Below are positions 42,686 to 51,879 of a DNA stretch of 64,000 nucleotides, in pieces. How positions within the stretch are numbered: position 1 is the stretch's first letter; the number at the start of each line of letters is the position of its first letter. This DNA is from Nitratireductor arenosus. Its GTDB lineage: Bacteria > Pseudomonadota > Alphaproteobacteria > Rhizobiales > Rhizobiaceae. Made by a program: the position numbers and the translations under genes. The notes under the pieces were generated by a model. The model ran no database searches. It was not told the DNA's origin and worked only from the letters and a program-made list of their open reading frames with translations. The stretch is taken from the NCBI RefSeq assembly GCF_009742725.1, contig NZ_WPHG01000001.1:966001-1030000 (forward strand), in the 5' to 3' direction.

Positions 42686-42714
42686 TAAGTACTCCTTATA
42701 GTAAGGCTTACTTA
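42686..42714. promoter_or_regulatory. 29-bp dyad over the marR ribosome-binding region
   Basis: TAAGTA-CT-CCTTA-TAG-TAAGG-CT-TACTTA: both outer and inner arms are perfect inverted repeats, and only the CT pairs break symmetry. It starts 6 bp before the marR start codon and contains the AAGGAG on the minus strand. Consistent with an autoregulatory MarR operator. Confidence 0.65.
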
Positions 42715-42796
42715 TTATTATGCTCGTCACGCGTCAAGCCGTTGCAAGCCGGCCCCGGCGCACCTAAATCGATTCGGCCAAGCAATCGGAAAAACC

Positions 42797-44854
42797 ATGC
42801 CCGACACAAACGCCCCCTTCGCGCTCGAAACCCATCCGCTGGTCGATTGGACCGGACCGCTCGACCTGCCGGACTTCGCGCGCATTCGCGACGAGGATAT
42901 CGCGCCCGCCTTCACAGCCGCCCTTGCCGCGCATCGACGCGAGACCGACGAGATCGCCGGCAATCGGCAGACGGCCACGATCGACAACACGCTCGCCGCG
43001 CTCGAACTCGCCGGCCAGCCGCTGTCGCGTATCGCGGCAATCTTCTGGTGCAAGGCCGGCTCCCACACCAACGACGTGCTCCAGGCGCTGGAACGCGAGA
43101 TCGCACCCGCCTTGGCGCGCCATATGTCCGCGGTCTCAATGAACGCGATGCTATTTGCCCGCATTGACGATCTATATCGGCGCCGCGACGAACTCGGCCT
43201 CGATCCCGAGACAGCCCATGTGTTGGAAAAGACCTGGAAAGGTTTCGTCCGCTCGGGAGCGCGGCTCGGCGAGGCCGACAAAGCACGCCTTGCCGAAATC
43301 AACGAGGAATTGGCCGGACTTGGGGCGCAGTTCGGCCAGAACGTGCTCGCCGACGAAAGCGACTGGGCGCTGTTTCTCGACCAGGCCGATCTCGACGGTC
43401 TGCCGGAACCGCTGCGTGCCGCGATGGCCGAAGCGGCAGGCGGGCGCGGCCGAAAGGGGCGTTTCGCCGTGACCCTGTCGCGCTCGATCATCGAACCGTT
43501 CCTTGCCCATGCCGAGCGCCGCGACCTGCGCGAAACGGCATTCAAGGCGTTCGTCAACCGCGGCGACAATGGCGGCAAGACCGACAACGGCCCGATCGTA
43601 GCGCGCATGCTCGCCTTGCGGGCCGAAAAGGCCCGGCTTTTGGGCTATGCCTCCTACGCCGCGCTCAAACTCGACGACACGATGGCGAAAACGCCGGAAG
43701 CCGTTCTCGACCTTCTCGATCCGGTCTGGCGGGAGGCCAAACGCAAGGCCGCCGAGGATCAGGCCGAACTGCAGCGTCTTGCCGTAGCCGAGGGGTTGAA
43801 CGCGCCGATCGCGGCCTGGGACTGGCGCTACTTTCAGGAAAAGCTGCGGCAGGAAAAGTTTGCCTTCGACGACGGCGCGCTCAAACCCTATTTCCGGCTG
43901 GAGAACGTCATCGCCGCCTGTTTCGATGTCGCCGGCCGCTTGTTCGGCCTGACTTTCGAAGAGAGGAAGGGCGTTGCCACCTGGCATCAAGACGTGCGCG
44001 TGTTCGAGGTCAAGAACGCCGACGGTTCGCATCGGGCAATGTTTTTGGCCGACTATTTCAACCGCCCGTCGAAACGATCGGGTGCCTGGATGAGCCGGCT
44101 GCAATCGGCCAGGTCGCTTGGCGACGGCGCGACGCCGATCGTCTTCAACGTAATGAATTTCGCCAAGCCGCCGGCCGGCAAGCCGGCGCTTTTGTCGCTC
44201 GATGAGGCGCGCACGCTGTTTCATGAATTCGGCCATGCCCTGCACGGCATGCTGAGCGAGGTCACCTGGCCGTCCGTGTCCGGCACCTCGGTCTCGCGCG
44301 ATTTCGTCGAACTGCCCTCGCAGCTTTACGAACACTGGCTGACCGTGCCGGAAATCCTGGAAAAACACGCCCGCCATTACGAGACCGGCGAGTCGATGCC
44401 GGCGAAGCTGGCGGAGCGCATGGAGGCGGCGCGCAATTTCGACGCCGGTTTCGCGACCGTCGAATTCGCCGCCTCCGCGCTCGTCGACATGGCCTTTCAC
44501 GCCCGCCAGGAAGCGCCCGACGATCCAGTTCGTTTCGAAGCCGAAACGCTTTCCGGGCTCGGCATGCCGGATGCGATCGCCATGCGCCACCGCACACCCC
44601 ATTTCCTGCATGTGTTTTCCGGAGACGGCTACTCGGCCGGTTACTATTCCTACATGTGGTCGGAAGTGCTCGACGCCGACGCGTTCGGCGCCTTCGAGGA
44701 AACCGGCGACCCGTTCGAGCCGGCGCTGGCCGAAAAGCTGCGCCGCCACATCTACGCGGCCGGCGGCTCTGCCGACCCGGAGGCGCTTTACCGGGCCTTC
44801 CGCGGCCAGATGCCCTCGCCCGAGGCGATGATGAAGAAGCGCGGCCTCGCCTGA
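42797..44854 (+). CDS. M3-family oligopeptidase / peptidyl-dipeptidase (Dcp-like)
   Basis: 685 residues, zinc metallopeptidase that degrades small peptides in the cytoplasm. Active site His476-Glu477-x2-His480 in FHEFGHALHGML with a downstream Glu in VELPSQLYEHW. Other marks: HPLVDWTGPLDLPDFARI, ESDWALFLDQADLDGLPE, RRDLRETAFKAFVNRGDNGG, and C-terminal YSAGYYSYMWSEVLDADAFGAF. Single gene, divergent from marR/MFS across 116 bp. Confidence 0.95.
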   Translation: MPDTNAPFALETHPLVDWTGPLDLPDFARIRDEDIAPAFTAALAAHRRETDEIAGNRQTATIDNTLAALELAGQPLSRIAAIFWCKAGSHTNDVLQALEREIAPALARHMSAVSMNAMLFARIDDLYRRRDELGLDPETAHVLEKTWKGFVRSGARLGEADKARLAEINEELAGLGAQFGQNVLADESDWALFLDQADLDGLPEPLRAAMAEAAGGRGRKGRFAVTLSRSIIEPFLAHAERRDLRETAFKAFVNRGDNGGKTDNGPIVARMLALRAEKARLLGYASYAALKLDDTMAKTPEAVLDLLDPVWREAKRKAAEDQAELQRLAVAEGLNAPIAAWDWRYFQEKLRQEKFAFDDGALKPYFRLENVIAACFDVAGRLFGLTFEERKGVATWHQDVRVFEVKNADGSHRAMFLADYFNRPSKRSGAWMSRLQSARSLGDGATPIVFNVMNFAKPPAGKPALLSLDEARTLFHEFGHALHGMLSEVTWPSVSGTSVSRDFVELPSQLYEHWLTVPEILEKHARHYETGESMPAKLAERMEAARNFDAGFATVEFAASALVDMAFHARQEAPDDPVRFEAETLSGLGMPDAIAMRHRTPHFLHVFSGDGYSAGYYSYMWSEVLDADAFGAFEETGDPFEPALAEKLRRHIYAAGGSADPEALYRAFRGQMPSPEAMMKKRGLA

Positions 44855-44883
44855 CCCGCTCCCGCCCCGATCTCCCTGCTCGC

Positions 44884-45468
44884 TTATGAAGAGGGGGCCT
44901 TGGGCCCACGTTCGTCCGACAGCGACGGCCGCGCGCGCGCGACTAGCGCCTCGATCGCGTCGGCGAGGTGCACCTCGGCGATGTTGTAGTCGCCGCGCGC
45001 CACGCGAATCTCGTGCGCCGTCATCAGCACGTCGGCATGGCTGAAGCCCGCCGGCGGGTCGAAACGGTAGGACGCCAGCTCGATCAACAGGCCGAGCGGG
45101 TCTTTGAAATAGATCGAATCCATGAAGCCGCGATCCTTGACCCCGCTATGGTCGATCTTCCTCTCGTCGAGCCGCGCCACCGCCTGCAGGAAGGTGACGC
45201 GCGAGACCGAAAAGGCGATGTGGTGCACACAGCCGATCCCGGTCGGCGTGCGTTCGGGATCGGGCTTGCGGCTCTCCTCGGTGAAGATGGTGATCAGCCG
45301 GCCGTCACCCGGATCGAAATAGAGATGGCTCTCGCTCGCCCGGTCGAGATTGGGCTGCTCGAAGACGAACGGCATGCCGAGCACGCCTTCCCAGAAGTCG
45401 ATCGAGGTCTGTCGGTCCGCCCCCACCAGCGTGATGTGGTGCACGCCTTGCGACTGGAGTTTATGCAT
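44884..45468 (-). CDS. VOC-superfamily (glyoxalase/dioxygenase fold) protein
   Basis: 194 residues. Two beta-alpha-beta modules: HHITLVGADRQTSIDFWEGVLGMPFVFEQPN and VHHIAFSVSRVTFLQAVARLDERKI, then SIYFKDPLGLLIELASY with the metal-binding Glu. His at 10-11, His at about 81-82 and Glu form a likely metal site. Ring-cleaving or lyase activity possible, substrate unknown. Convergent with the M3 peptidase gene. Confidence 0.88.
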   Translation of the reverse strand: MHKLQSQGVHHITLVGADRQTSIDFWEGVLGMPFVFEQPNLDRASESHLYFDPGDGRLITIFTEESRKPDPERTPTGIGCVHHIAFSVSRVTFLQAVARLDERKIDHSGVKDRGFMDSIYFKDPLGLLIELASYRFDPPAGFSHADVLMTAHEIRVARGDYNIAEVHLADAIEALVARARPSLSDERGPKAPSS

Positions 45469-45666
45469 CCGCGCCTCCCTTTCCGATCATCGCCGGCGGC
45501 CGACCTCGCTGTGCAATCGCCCCGCCGGCCGCTTCTCGCCGCATCCCGGGTACAAAACGACCAAACACTCCGGACTGTCTCGAAGGATGCCAAAACACAT
45601 CTATATAAACAGGTCTATATCGAGCACGCGACCCCGTCAGGCCGCAGCCACCGCAGGAGCACCGCC

Positions 45667-46752
45667 ATGCAATGGTCATTTCCGATCGGCCGCCTGGCCG
45701 GCAGCGAGATCCGTATCCATCTTACCTTCTTCCTGCTTCTTTTGTGGATCGGGATTGCGCATTTCCAGCTCGGAGGCGCAGCCGCCGCGGTGGAGGGCAT
45801 CGCCTTCGTGGTCGCGATTTTCGCCTGCGTGGTCCTGCACGAACTCGGCCACGCGGTGGCGGCCGGGCGCTATGGCATCGCAACGCCGCGCATCACGCTG
45901 TTGCCGATCGGCGGCGTGGCCGAACTGGAGCGCATGCCGGAAAAGCCGTCTGAAGAGATCGTCGTGGCGCTCGCCGGGCCGTTGGTTAATGTCGTGATCG
46001 CGGCGGTTCTGTTCCTCGTTCTCGGCGCCCGCGTCGATGCCGGCACGCTGGCGGCGATGGAGGACCCCGCCGGCGGATTTGTGGCCCGGCTGGCGGCGGT
46101 CAATATTGTCCTTGTGCTGTTCAACCTGATTCCCGCCTTCCCGATGGATGGCGGCCGGGTCCTGCGCGCGCTGCTCGCCACGCGCTATCCACGCGTACGC
46201 GCAACCCAGATCGCCGGCACGGTTGGCCAATTCGCGGCCTTCGCCTTCGGTTTTCTCGGCCTTGTCGGCGGCAACCCGCTTTTGATCTTCGTCGCGATCT
46301 TTGTCTATCTCGCCGCGACCGCGGAAACCCGGGTGGTCGGGTTGCAGGACGCCGCGCGCTCGGTGGCGATCCGCGACGCCATGATCACCTCCTACGAGGC
46401 GCTCGCCCCGACGTCGACGCTGTCGCATGCCGCCGAACTGTTGTTGCGCACGACCCAGCACGAATTTCCGGTTCTGGACGGCAGCGGCCGGCTGCGCGGC
46501 GTACTCACCCGCGCCGGGCTGGTCGAGGGTATGCGCGACACCGGCGCGGACGCCCCGGTGATCGAGGCGATGGTGCGCGATATTCCCTCGCTGCGCGGCG
46601 ACGGCAGGCTCGATGCGGCGCTCGAGGCCTTGCAAAAAAGCGGCGCGCCGGCGGTCGCGATCATCGACGACGACGATCGTTTCCTCGGCTATGTCACCAT
46701 GGAAAACATCGGCGAACTGATGATGCTGCGCGCGGCGGCGACCACAGTGTGA
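45667..46752 (+). CDS. Site-2 protease (M50) with CBS domains
   Basis: 361 residues. Intramembrane zinc protease: His58-Glu59-x2-His62 in VLHELGHAVAAGRYG and Asp161 in NLIPAFPMDGGRVLRAL, embedded among about six transmembrane helices, followed by a CBS pair at about 228-350 (VAIRDAMITSYEALAPTSTLSHAAELLL, VIDDDDRFLGYVTME-like end). CBS domains probably sense adenylates. ATG at 45667 has AGGAGC eight bases before it. Stand-alone gene; the target anti-sigma or precursor is unknown. Confidence 0.93.
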   Translation: MQWSFPIGRLAGSEIRIHLTFFLLLLWIGIAHFQLGGAAAAVEGIAFVVAIFACVVLHELGHAVAAGRYGIATPRITLLPIGGVAELERMPEKPSEEIVVALAGPLVNVVIAAVLFLVLGARVDAGTLAAMEDPAGGFVARLAAVNIVLVLFNLIPAFPMDGGRVLRALLATRYPRVRATQIAGTVGQFAAFAFGFLGLVGGNPLLIFVAIFVYLAATAETRVVGLQDAARSVAIRDAMITSYEALAPTSTLSHAAELLLRTTQHEFPVLDGSGRLRGVLTRAGLVEGMRDTGADAPVIEAMVRDIPSLRGDGRLDAALEALQKSGAPAVAIIDDDDRFLGYVTMENIGELMMLRAAATTV

Positions 46753-46862
46753 GCTTGGTTCGAGAGCGGCGCGGAAGTTCCCATCGGATAGGATCGCGGC
46801 CAACAAGGGCCGGTCGTGGCCGCGCAACGCCAGATCACCGGTTTGGCCGACACTGGCCCGGC

Positions 46863-47168
46863 TCAGTCGGCGAAACACGCCTTCGGAATATCGGGCCAGA
46901 CCGCATCGTCGCAGCCCAACGCCGCGCGGCGGCGCTTGAAATCGTCCGAAACCGGCCCGGTGACGATCGGATCGACCCAGGCCACCGACGCCTCTGCCGC
47001 CTCGTGGGCGCCATCGGCGCGCTCCAACCCGATCACGCCTCCCCTTTCGTGCAGCGACGGCGGGCTGGCCGCCAGCATGCCCGGAACGCCCAGCGCGACG
47101 GCCAGCGCCGTCATCATGGCCACGGTCCGCCTCTTGGCGTGGGTTTGCGCGGTTGGTTTATGGTTCAT
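46863..47168 (-). CDS. Small exported Cys-containing protein
   Basis: 101 residues. N-terminal basic region, then a hydrophobic helix (MMTALAVALGVPGMLAAS) likely cleaved near residue 35. The C-terminus RRAALGCDDAVWPDIPKACFAD has two Cys that could form a disulphide, and resembles small rhizobial periplasmic proteins ending in a W-P-x-I-x3-C pattern. Function unknown. Divergent from typA with 191 bp between starts; longer open frame to 47327 is not needed. Confidence 0.6.
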   Translation of the reverse strand: MNHKPTAQTHAKRRTVAMMTALAVALGVPGMLAASPPSLHERGGVIGLERADGAHEAAEASVAWVDPIVTGPVSDDFKRRRAALGCDDAVWPDIPKACFAD

Positions 47169-47359
47169 GAACGCATGACGCGCGAAATTCGTAAATGTTC
47201 CGTAAATTTTTCGGTTTGTCTGGCAAGACCGCCGATTGGTCGCCAAGCCGGACGAACAAGGCCGGCTGCCCCCTTTCGCAGATGCGAAAAAGCCTGTAAG
47301 AGCGCCGCACCGAAACGGGCGCGGCAAAAGGAAGCGTCCCCGAAGCTCCCGAGAGACAC

Positions 47360-49186
47360 ATGAACATCCGCAATATCGCGATTATCGCGCACGTCGACCA
47401 TGGCAAGACCACGCTGGTCGACGCGCTGCTGAAACAATCCGGCGCCTTGCGCGAACACCAGCGCGTGGCCGAACGCGCAATGGACTCCAACGACCTGGAG
47501 AAGGAACGCGGCATCACCATCCTCGCCAAGGCGACCTCGGTGGAGTGGAAGGAGACACGCATCAACATCGTCGACACACCCGGCCATGCCGATTTCGGCG
47601 GTGAGGTCGAGCGCATCCTGTCGATGGTCGACGGCGCCATCGTGCTTGTGGACGCGGCCGAAGGGCCGATGCCGCAGACCAAATTCGTGGTCGGCAAGGC
47701 GCTCAAGGTCGGTCTTCGTCCGATCGTCGCCGTCAACAAGATCGACCGGCCCGACGCGCGCGCCGACGAGGTGATCAACGAGGTGTTCGATCTGTTCGCC
47801 GCGCTCGACGCCAACGACGAGCAGCTCGACTTCCCGATCCTCTATGGCTCCGGCCGCGACGGCTGGATGGCCGAACAACCCGAGGGGCCAAAACAGGACG
47901 GGCTCGCCCCGCTGTTCGATCTGGTGCTGAGCCACGTCCCCGAACCGACGGTTGCCGAGGGGCCGTTCCGCATGATCGGCACCATTCTGGAAGCCAATCC
48001 GTTTCTCGGTCGCATCATCACCGGACGTATCGAGGCCGGTTCGCTGAAGCCGAACCAGGCAGTCAAGGTTCTGCATCATGACGGCGCCCTGATGGAGACC
48101 GGCCGCGTGTCGAAGATACTCGCCTTCCGCGGCCTCGAGCGCCAGCCGATCGAGGACGCCCAGGCCGGTGACATCGTCGCCATCGCCGGCTTGTCGAAGG
48201 GCACCGTCGCCGACACGTTCTGCGATCCGTCGGTCACCGCGGCGATGCCGGCCCAGCCGATTGACCCGCCGACCGTGACCATGTCCTTCATCGTCAACGA
48301 TTCCCCGCTCGCCGGCACCGAGGGCGACAAGGTGACAAGCCGCGTCATCCGTGACCGGCTTTTGCGCGAGGCGGAGGGAAATGTCGCGCTGAAGATCGAG
48401 GAGTCGACCGACAAGGATTCCTTCTACGTGTCCGGCCGCGGCGAGTTGCAGCTCGCGGTGCTGATCGAAACCATGCGTCGCGAAGGTTTCGAGCTCGCCG
48501 TCTCGCGCCCACGCGTGGTCATGCAGAAGGACGAGAGCGGCCAACTGCTCGAGCCGATCGAGGAGGTCGTGATCGATGTCGACGAGGAACATTCCGGCGT
48601 CGTCGTGCAGAAGATGTCGGAGCGCAAGGCCGAGATGGTCGAGCTCAAGCCTTCCGGCGGCGACCGCCAACGGCTGGTTTTCCATGCGCCGACGCGCGGC
48701 CTGATCGGCTATCAGTCGGAACTGTTGACCGACACGCGCGGCACCGCGGTAATGAACCGGCTGTTCCACGAATATCAGCCCTACAAGGGCGAACTGCCGG
48801 GCCGCACCAACGGCGTACTGATCGCCAACGAGCCCGGCGAGGCGGTCGCCTATGCGCTGTGGAACCTTGAGGATCGCGGCCCGATGGTCATCGACCCGGG
48901 CGTCAAGGTCTATCAGGGCATGATCATCGGCATCCATTCCCGAGACAACGACCTCGAGGTCAACGTTCTGAAGGGAAAGAAGCTCACCAATGTGCGCGCC
49001 GCCGGCAAGGACGACGCCGTCAAGCTGACGCCGCCGGTGCGCATGACGCTGGAACGCGCCCTGGCCTGGATCGAAAACGACGAGCTGGTCGAGGTGACGC
49101 CGAAATCGATCCGGTTGAGAAAACTCTATCTCGACCCGCACGAGCGCAAGCGCTTCGAGAAGCAGAAGACGGCCGGGGCGGCCTGA
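47360..49186 (+). CDS. typA: Ribosome-associated GTPase TypA/BipA
   Basis: 608 residues, translational GTPase of the EF-G group that acts in ribosome assembly and stress. G1 AHVDHGKTTLVD, G2 ERGITI, G3 VDTPGHADFGGEVER, G4 VNKIDRPDAR, G5-like YGSGRDGW; then beta-barrel domain, FYVSGRGELQLAVLIETMRREGFEL, and a C-terminal domain with TRGLIGYQSELLTDTRGTAVMN and RALAWIENDELVEVTP. Full length. Convergent with the LysR gene, 6 bp between stops. Confidence 0.98.
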   Translation: MNIRNIAIIAHVDHGKTTLVDALLKQSGALREHQRVAERAMDSNDLEKERGITILAKATSVEWKETRINIVDTPGHADFGGEVERILSMVDGAIVLVDAAEGPMPQTKFVVGKALKVGLRPIVAVNKIDRPDARADEVINEVFDLFAALDANDEQLDFPILYGSGRDGWMAEQPEGPKQDGLAPLFDLVLSHVPEPTVAEGPFRMIGTILEANPFLGRIITGRIEAGSLKPNQAVKVLHHDGALMETGRVSKILAFRGLERQPIEDAQAGDIVAIAGLSKGTVADTFCDPSVTAAMPAQPIDPPTVTMSFIVNDSPLAGTEGDKVTSRVIRDRLLREAEGNVALKIEESTDKDSFYVSGRGELQLAVLIETMRREGFELAVSRPRVVMQKDESGQLLEPIEEVVIDVDEEHSGVVVQKMSERKAEMVELKPSGGDRQRLVFHAPTRGLIGYQSELLTDTRGTAVMNRLFHEYQPYKGELPGRTNGVLIANEPGEAVAYALWNLEDRGPMVIDPGVKVYQGMIIGIHSRDNDLEVNVLKGKKLTNVRAAGKDDAVKLTPPVRMTLERALAWIENDELVEVTPKSIRLRKLYLDPHERKRFEKQKTAGAA

Positions 49187-49192
49187 CAACCG

Positions 49193-50074
49193 TCACACGA
49201 ACAGCGCCCGCGCCTTCTCGACCTCGGCGCCGATGAAGGCCGAAACCGTCTGCACGCGTTTCAGCGGCCGGACGGTCTCGTGATAGACCAGCCAGTAGGC
49301 GCGGCGGATCGGCGGAACCGCCGGCACCGGTACCAGTTCGGCGTGGCTACGGGCGATGAAGGTGTGCAGAATGCCGATGCCGGCGCCGGCGCGCACCGCC
49401 TCCGCCTGACCGAGCGTCGAGGAGATCTGAAACCGCGCCTGCCAGCCCGGCGAGAACTCCGCCGCGTAGTCGAGGCTCGGACTGATGGCGAGGTCGGCGA
49501 CATACCCGACCAGCCTGTGCGCCACCAATTGCTGCGGTGTCTGCGGCAGGCCGTATTGCTCGACATAGGCGCGCGAGGCGTAGAGGCCGAGCGTGTAATC
49601 GACCAGCTTGGCCGCGACCAGCCGCCCCTCGGTCGGGCGCTCTACGGTGATCGCGATGTCGGCCTCGCGCCTGGACAGTGAGAAGGAGCGCGGTACCGGC
49701 ACCAGCTGCACCGACAACTCGGCATGACGCGCCGTCAGCGCGCCGAGCCGCGGCGCCAGAAACGCGACGCCGAAACCGTCCGGTGTGCCGATCCTGACTG
49801 TGCCGGCGATTTCGTCACCCTCGCCGGCGATCTCGGCCCGCGCCGCGATCATGTCGGCCTCGATGCGCTCGGCGACAACGAGGAACCGCTCCCCGGCTTC
49901 CGTCATGTCGCTGCCGGAGGTGGTGCGACGAAACAATCGCGCCTTCAGGCTCGCCTCGAGCGCGGCGATGCGACGGGAGACGGTGGCATGGTTGAGGCCA
50001 AGCCGCCGCGCCGCGCCGAGGATCTGGCCGGCGCGTGCGACCGCCAGGAATATCCGAACATCGTCCCAGTTCAT
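49193..50074 (-). CDS. LysR-family regulator divergent from mmsA
   Basis: 293 residues. HTH at 1-60: NWDDVRIFLAVARAGQILGAARRLGLNHATVSRRIAALEASL (one domain), then a periplasmic-binding-like effector domain (GTVRIGTPDGFGVAFLAPRLGALTARHAELSVQLVPV). ATG 50074 is used; ATG 50080 is two codons earlier and equally possible. The divergent layout with mmsA (155 bp between starts) implies control of that gene. Confidence 0.92.
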   Translation of the reverse strand: MNWDDVRIFLAVARAGQILGAARRLGLNHATVSRRIAALEASLKARLFRRTTSGSDMTEAGERFLVVAERIEADMIAARAEIAGEGDEIAGTVRIGTPDGFGVAFLAPRLGALTARHAELSVQLVPVPRSFSLSRREADIAITVERPTEGRLVAAKLVDYTLGLYASRAYVEQYGLPQTPQQLVAHRLVGYVADLAISPSLDYAAEFSPGWQARFQISSTLGQAEAVRAGAGIGILHTFIARSHAELVPVPAVPPIRRAYWLVYHETVRPLKRVQTVSAFIGAEVEKARALFV

Positions 50075-50229
50075 CACCATACCCGCGAAGTCGCATTGTT
50101 TGCAGAGAATAATGAACTGGTCGAGGTCGTTCGTCAAACTACGCACAACCGTTGCGGCGCCGCTCGCGTTGCATTCCGCGGGGCGAAGCGGGACAATGCA
50201 CCCAACATCCGATCCAAAGGAGCGAACCA

Positions 50230-51726
50230 ATGCAGGAACTCGGACATTTTATCGGTGGAGAGCACGTCGCCGCCACTGGCGGACGCAGCCAGGACGTGAT
50301 GCAGCCCATGGACGGCACCGTGCGCGGTAAGGTCGCGCTCGGCTCCAAGGATGATCTGCGCAAAGCGGTCGAAAACGCCAAAGCGGCGCAGCCGGCCTGG
50401 GCCGCGACCAACCCGCAGCGGCGCGTGCGCGTGCTGATGAAATTCCTCGATCTGGTCCAGCAGGAAATGGATTCGCTGGCCGAATTGCTTGCCCGCGAGC
50501 ACGGCAAGACGATTCCCGACGCCAAGGGCGACATTCAGCGTGGCCTCGAGGTCGTGGAAGTCTCCATCGGCGCGCCGCATATGATGAAGGGCGAATTCAC
50601 CGACGGCGCCGGGCCCGGCATCGACGTCTATTCCATGCGCCAGCCGCTCGGCGTCGTTGCCGGCATCACGCCTTTCAACTTCCCGGCCATGATTCCGCTT
50701 TGGAAAATCGGCCCGGCGATCGCGGCCGGCAACGCCTTCATCCTCAAGCCGTCCGAGCGCGACCCCGGCGTACCGATGCGCATCGCCGAACTGTTCGTCG
50801 AGGCCGGCCTGCCGAAGGGTATCTTGAACGTCGTCAACGGCGATAAGGAAGTGGTCGACGCGATTCTGGACGACCCCGACATCAAGGCCATCGGTTTCGT
50901 CGGCTCGACGCCGATCGCGCAGTACATCTATAGCCGCGCCACCGCCAACGGCAAACGCGCCCAGTGCTTCGGCGGCGCCAAGAACCACATGATCATCATG
51001 CCGGACGCCGACATGGACCAGACCGTCGACGCGCTGATTGGCGCCGGCTATGGCTCGGCCGGCGAACGCTGCATGGCGGTCTCGGTCGCCGTGCCCGTCG
51101 GCAAGGAGACCGCCGACCGCCTGGTGGAACGGCTCATCCCGCGTGTCGAGGGGCTCAAGGTCGGCCCGTCGACCGACGCCTCGGCCGATTTCGGCCCGCT
51201 GGTCACCAAGCAAGCGCTGGAGCGCGTCAAGGGTTATGTCGATCTCGGCATCAAGGAAGGCGCCAAGCTCGTCGTCGACGGCCGCGGCTTCACCATGCAG
51301 GGTTACGAGGACGGCTACTACATGGGCGGCTGCCTGTTCGACAACGTCACCTCCGACATGCGCATCTACAAGGAGGAGATCTTTGGTCCGGTGCTGTCCG
51401 TGATCCGCGCCAACACCTACGAGGAGGCGCTGAAGCTGCCCAACGAGCATGAATATGGCAACGGCGTCGCCATCTTCACCCGGGACGGCGACGCGGCGCG
51501 CGATTTCGCCGCCCGCGTCGAAGTCGGCATGGTCGGCGTCAACGTGCCGATCCCGGTGCCGATCGCCTATTACACATTCGGCGGCTGGAAGGGCTCGGCC
51601 TTCGGCGACCTGAACCAGCACGGCCCGGACGCGTTCCGCTTCTACACCAAGACCAAGACGGTCACCTCGCGCTGGCCGTCCGGCGTCAAGGACGGCGCGG
51701 AATTCGTCATCCCGACGATGAACTGA
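50230..51726 (+). CDS. mmsA: CoA-acylating methylmalonate-semialdehyde dehydrogenase
   Basis: 498 residues, NAD-dependent aldehyde dehydrogenase that makes propionyl-CoA or acetyl-CoA from (methyl)malonate semialdehyde in valine, inositol and beta-alanine breakdown. Seen: PLGVVAGITPFNFPAMIPLWKIGPAIAAGNAFILKPSERDPG, GFVGSTPIAQYIYSRA, nucleophile Cys281 in GSAGERCMAVSVAV, and EIFGPVLSVIRANTYEEAL. The MmsA mark is the absence of the usual general-base Glu block before Cys. AAAGGAG lies before the ATG. Confidence 0.95.
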   Translation: MQELGHFIGGEHVAATGGRSQDVMQPMDGTVRGKVALGSKDDLRKAVENAKAAQPAWAATNPQRRVRVLMKFLDLVQQEMDSLAELLAREHGKTIPDAKGDIQRGLEVVEVSIGAPHMMKGEFTDGAGPGIDVYSMRQPLGVVAGITPFNFPAMIPLWKIGPAIAAGNAFILKPSERDPGVPMRIAELFVEAGLPKGILNVVNGDKEVVDAILDDPDIKAIGFVGSTPIAQYIYSRATANGKRAQCFGGAKNHMIIMPDADMDQTVDALIGAGYGSAGERCMAVSVAVPVGKETADRLVERLIPRVEGLKVGPSTDASADFGPLVTKQALERVKGYVDLGIKEGAKLVVDGRGFTMQGYEDGYYMGGCLFDNVTSDMRIYKEEIFGPVLSVIRANTYEEALKLPNEHEYGNGVAIFTRDGDAARDFAARVEVGMVGVNVPIPVPIAYYTFGGWKGSAFGDLNQHGPDAFRFYTKTKTVTSRWPSGVKDGAEFVIPTMN

Positions 51727-51752
51727 TCGTCTCAGGCCGCTTCGATCGCGAA

Positions 51753-51774
51753 GGCGCGGCCCATTGGCCGCGCC
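51753..51774 (+). other. Strong hairpin after mmsA
   Basis: GGCGCGGCC-CATT-GGCCGCGCC: a perfect 9-bp GC stem with a 4-nt loop, 26 bp past the mmsA stop. No U-tract follows directly, so alone it is an mRNA-stabilising or pausing structure; it is paired with the terminator at 51790-51816. Confidence 0.55.
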
Positions 51775-51789
51775 TCCCGTTCGCTGACG

Positions 51790-51816
51790 AACCCCGTCAA
51801 TATTTGGCGGGGTTTT
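51790..51816 (+). terminator. Probable intrinsic terminator of mmsA
   Basis: AACCCCG (51790-51796) pairs with CGGGGTT (51808-51814) around an 11-nt loop, followed by a short T-run (TTTT including the stem end). The U-tract is weak, so termination may depend on the upstream hairpin too. Confidence 0.5.
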
Positions 51817-51879
51817 GGTTGACGGGTGGAATTTTCGAACTGCCGCCGGTTGGCGTTCGCTGTCGCCAAGGCACTCCGA

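Noticed and set aside
43172-44749. 525-residue open frame antisense to the M3 peptidase
   Set aside because: Shadow of the peptidase frame. The sense strand has an intact HEFGH site and full family length.
47165-49189. 674-residue open frame antisense to typA
   Set aside because: Low-complexity His/Arg/Asp/Leu-rich translation with no motif, lying exactly opposite a full-length typA. It is a high-GC shadow frame.
50134-51621. 495-residue open frame antisense to mmsA
   Set aside because: Shadow frame; the sense gene is complete with Cys281 and a ribosome site.
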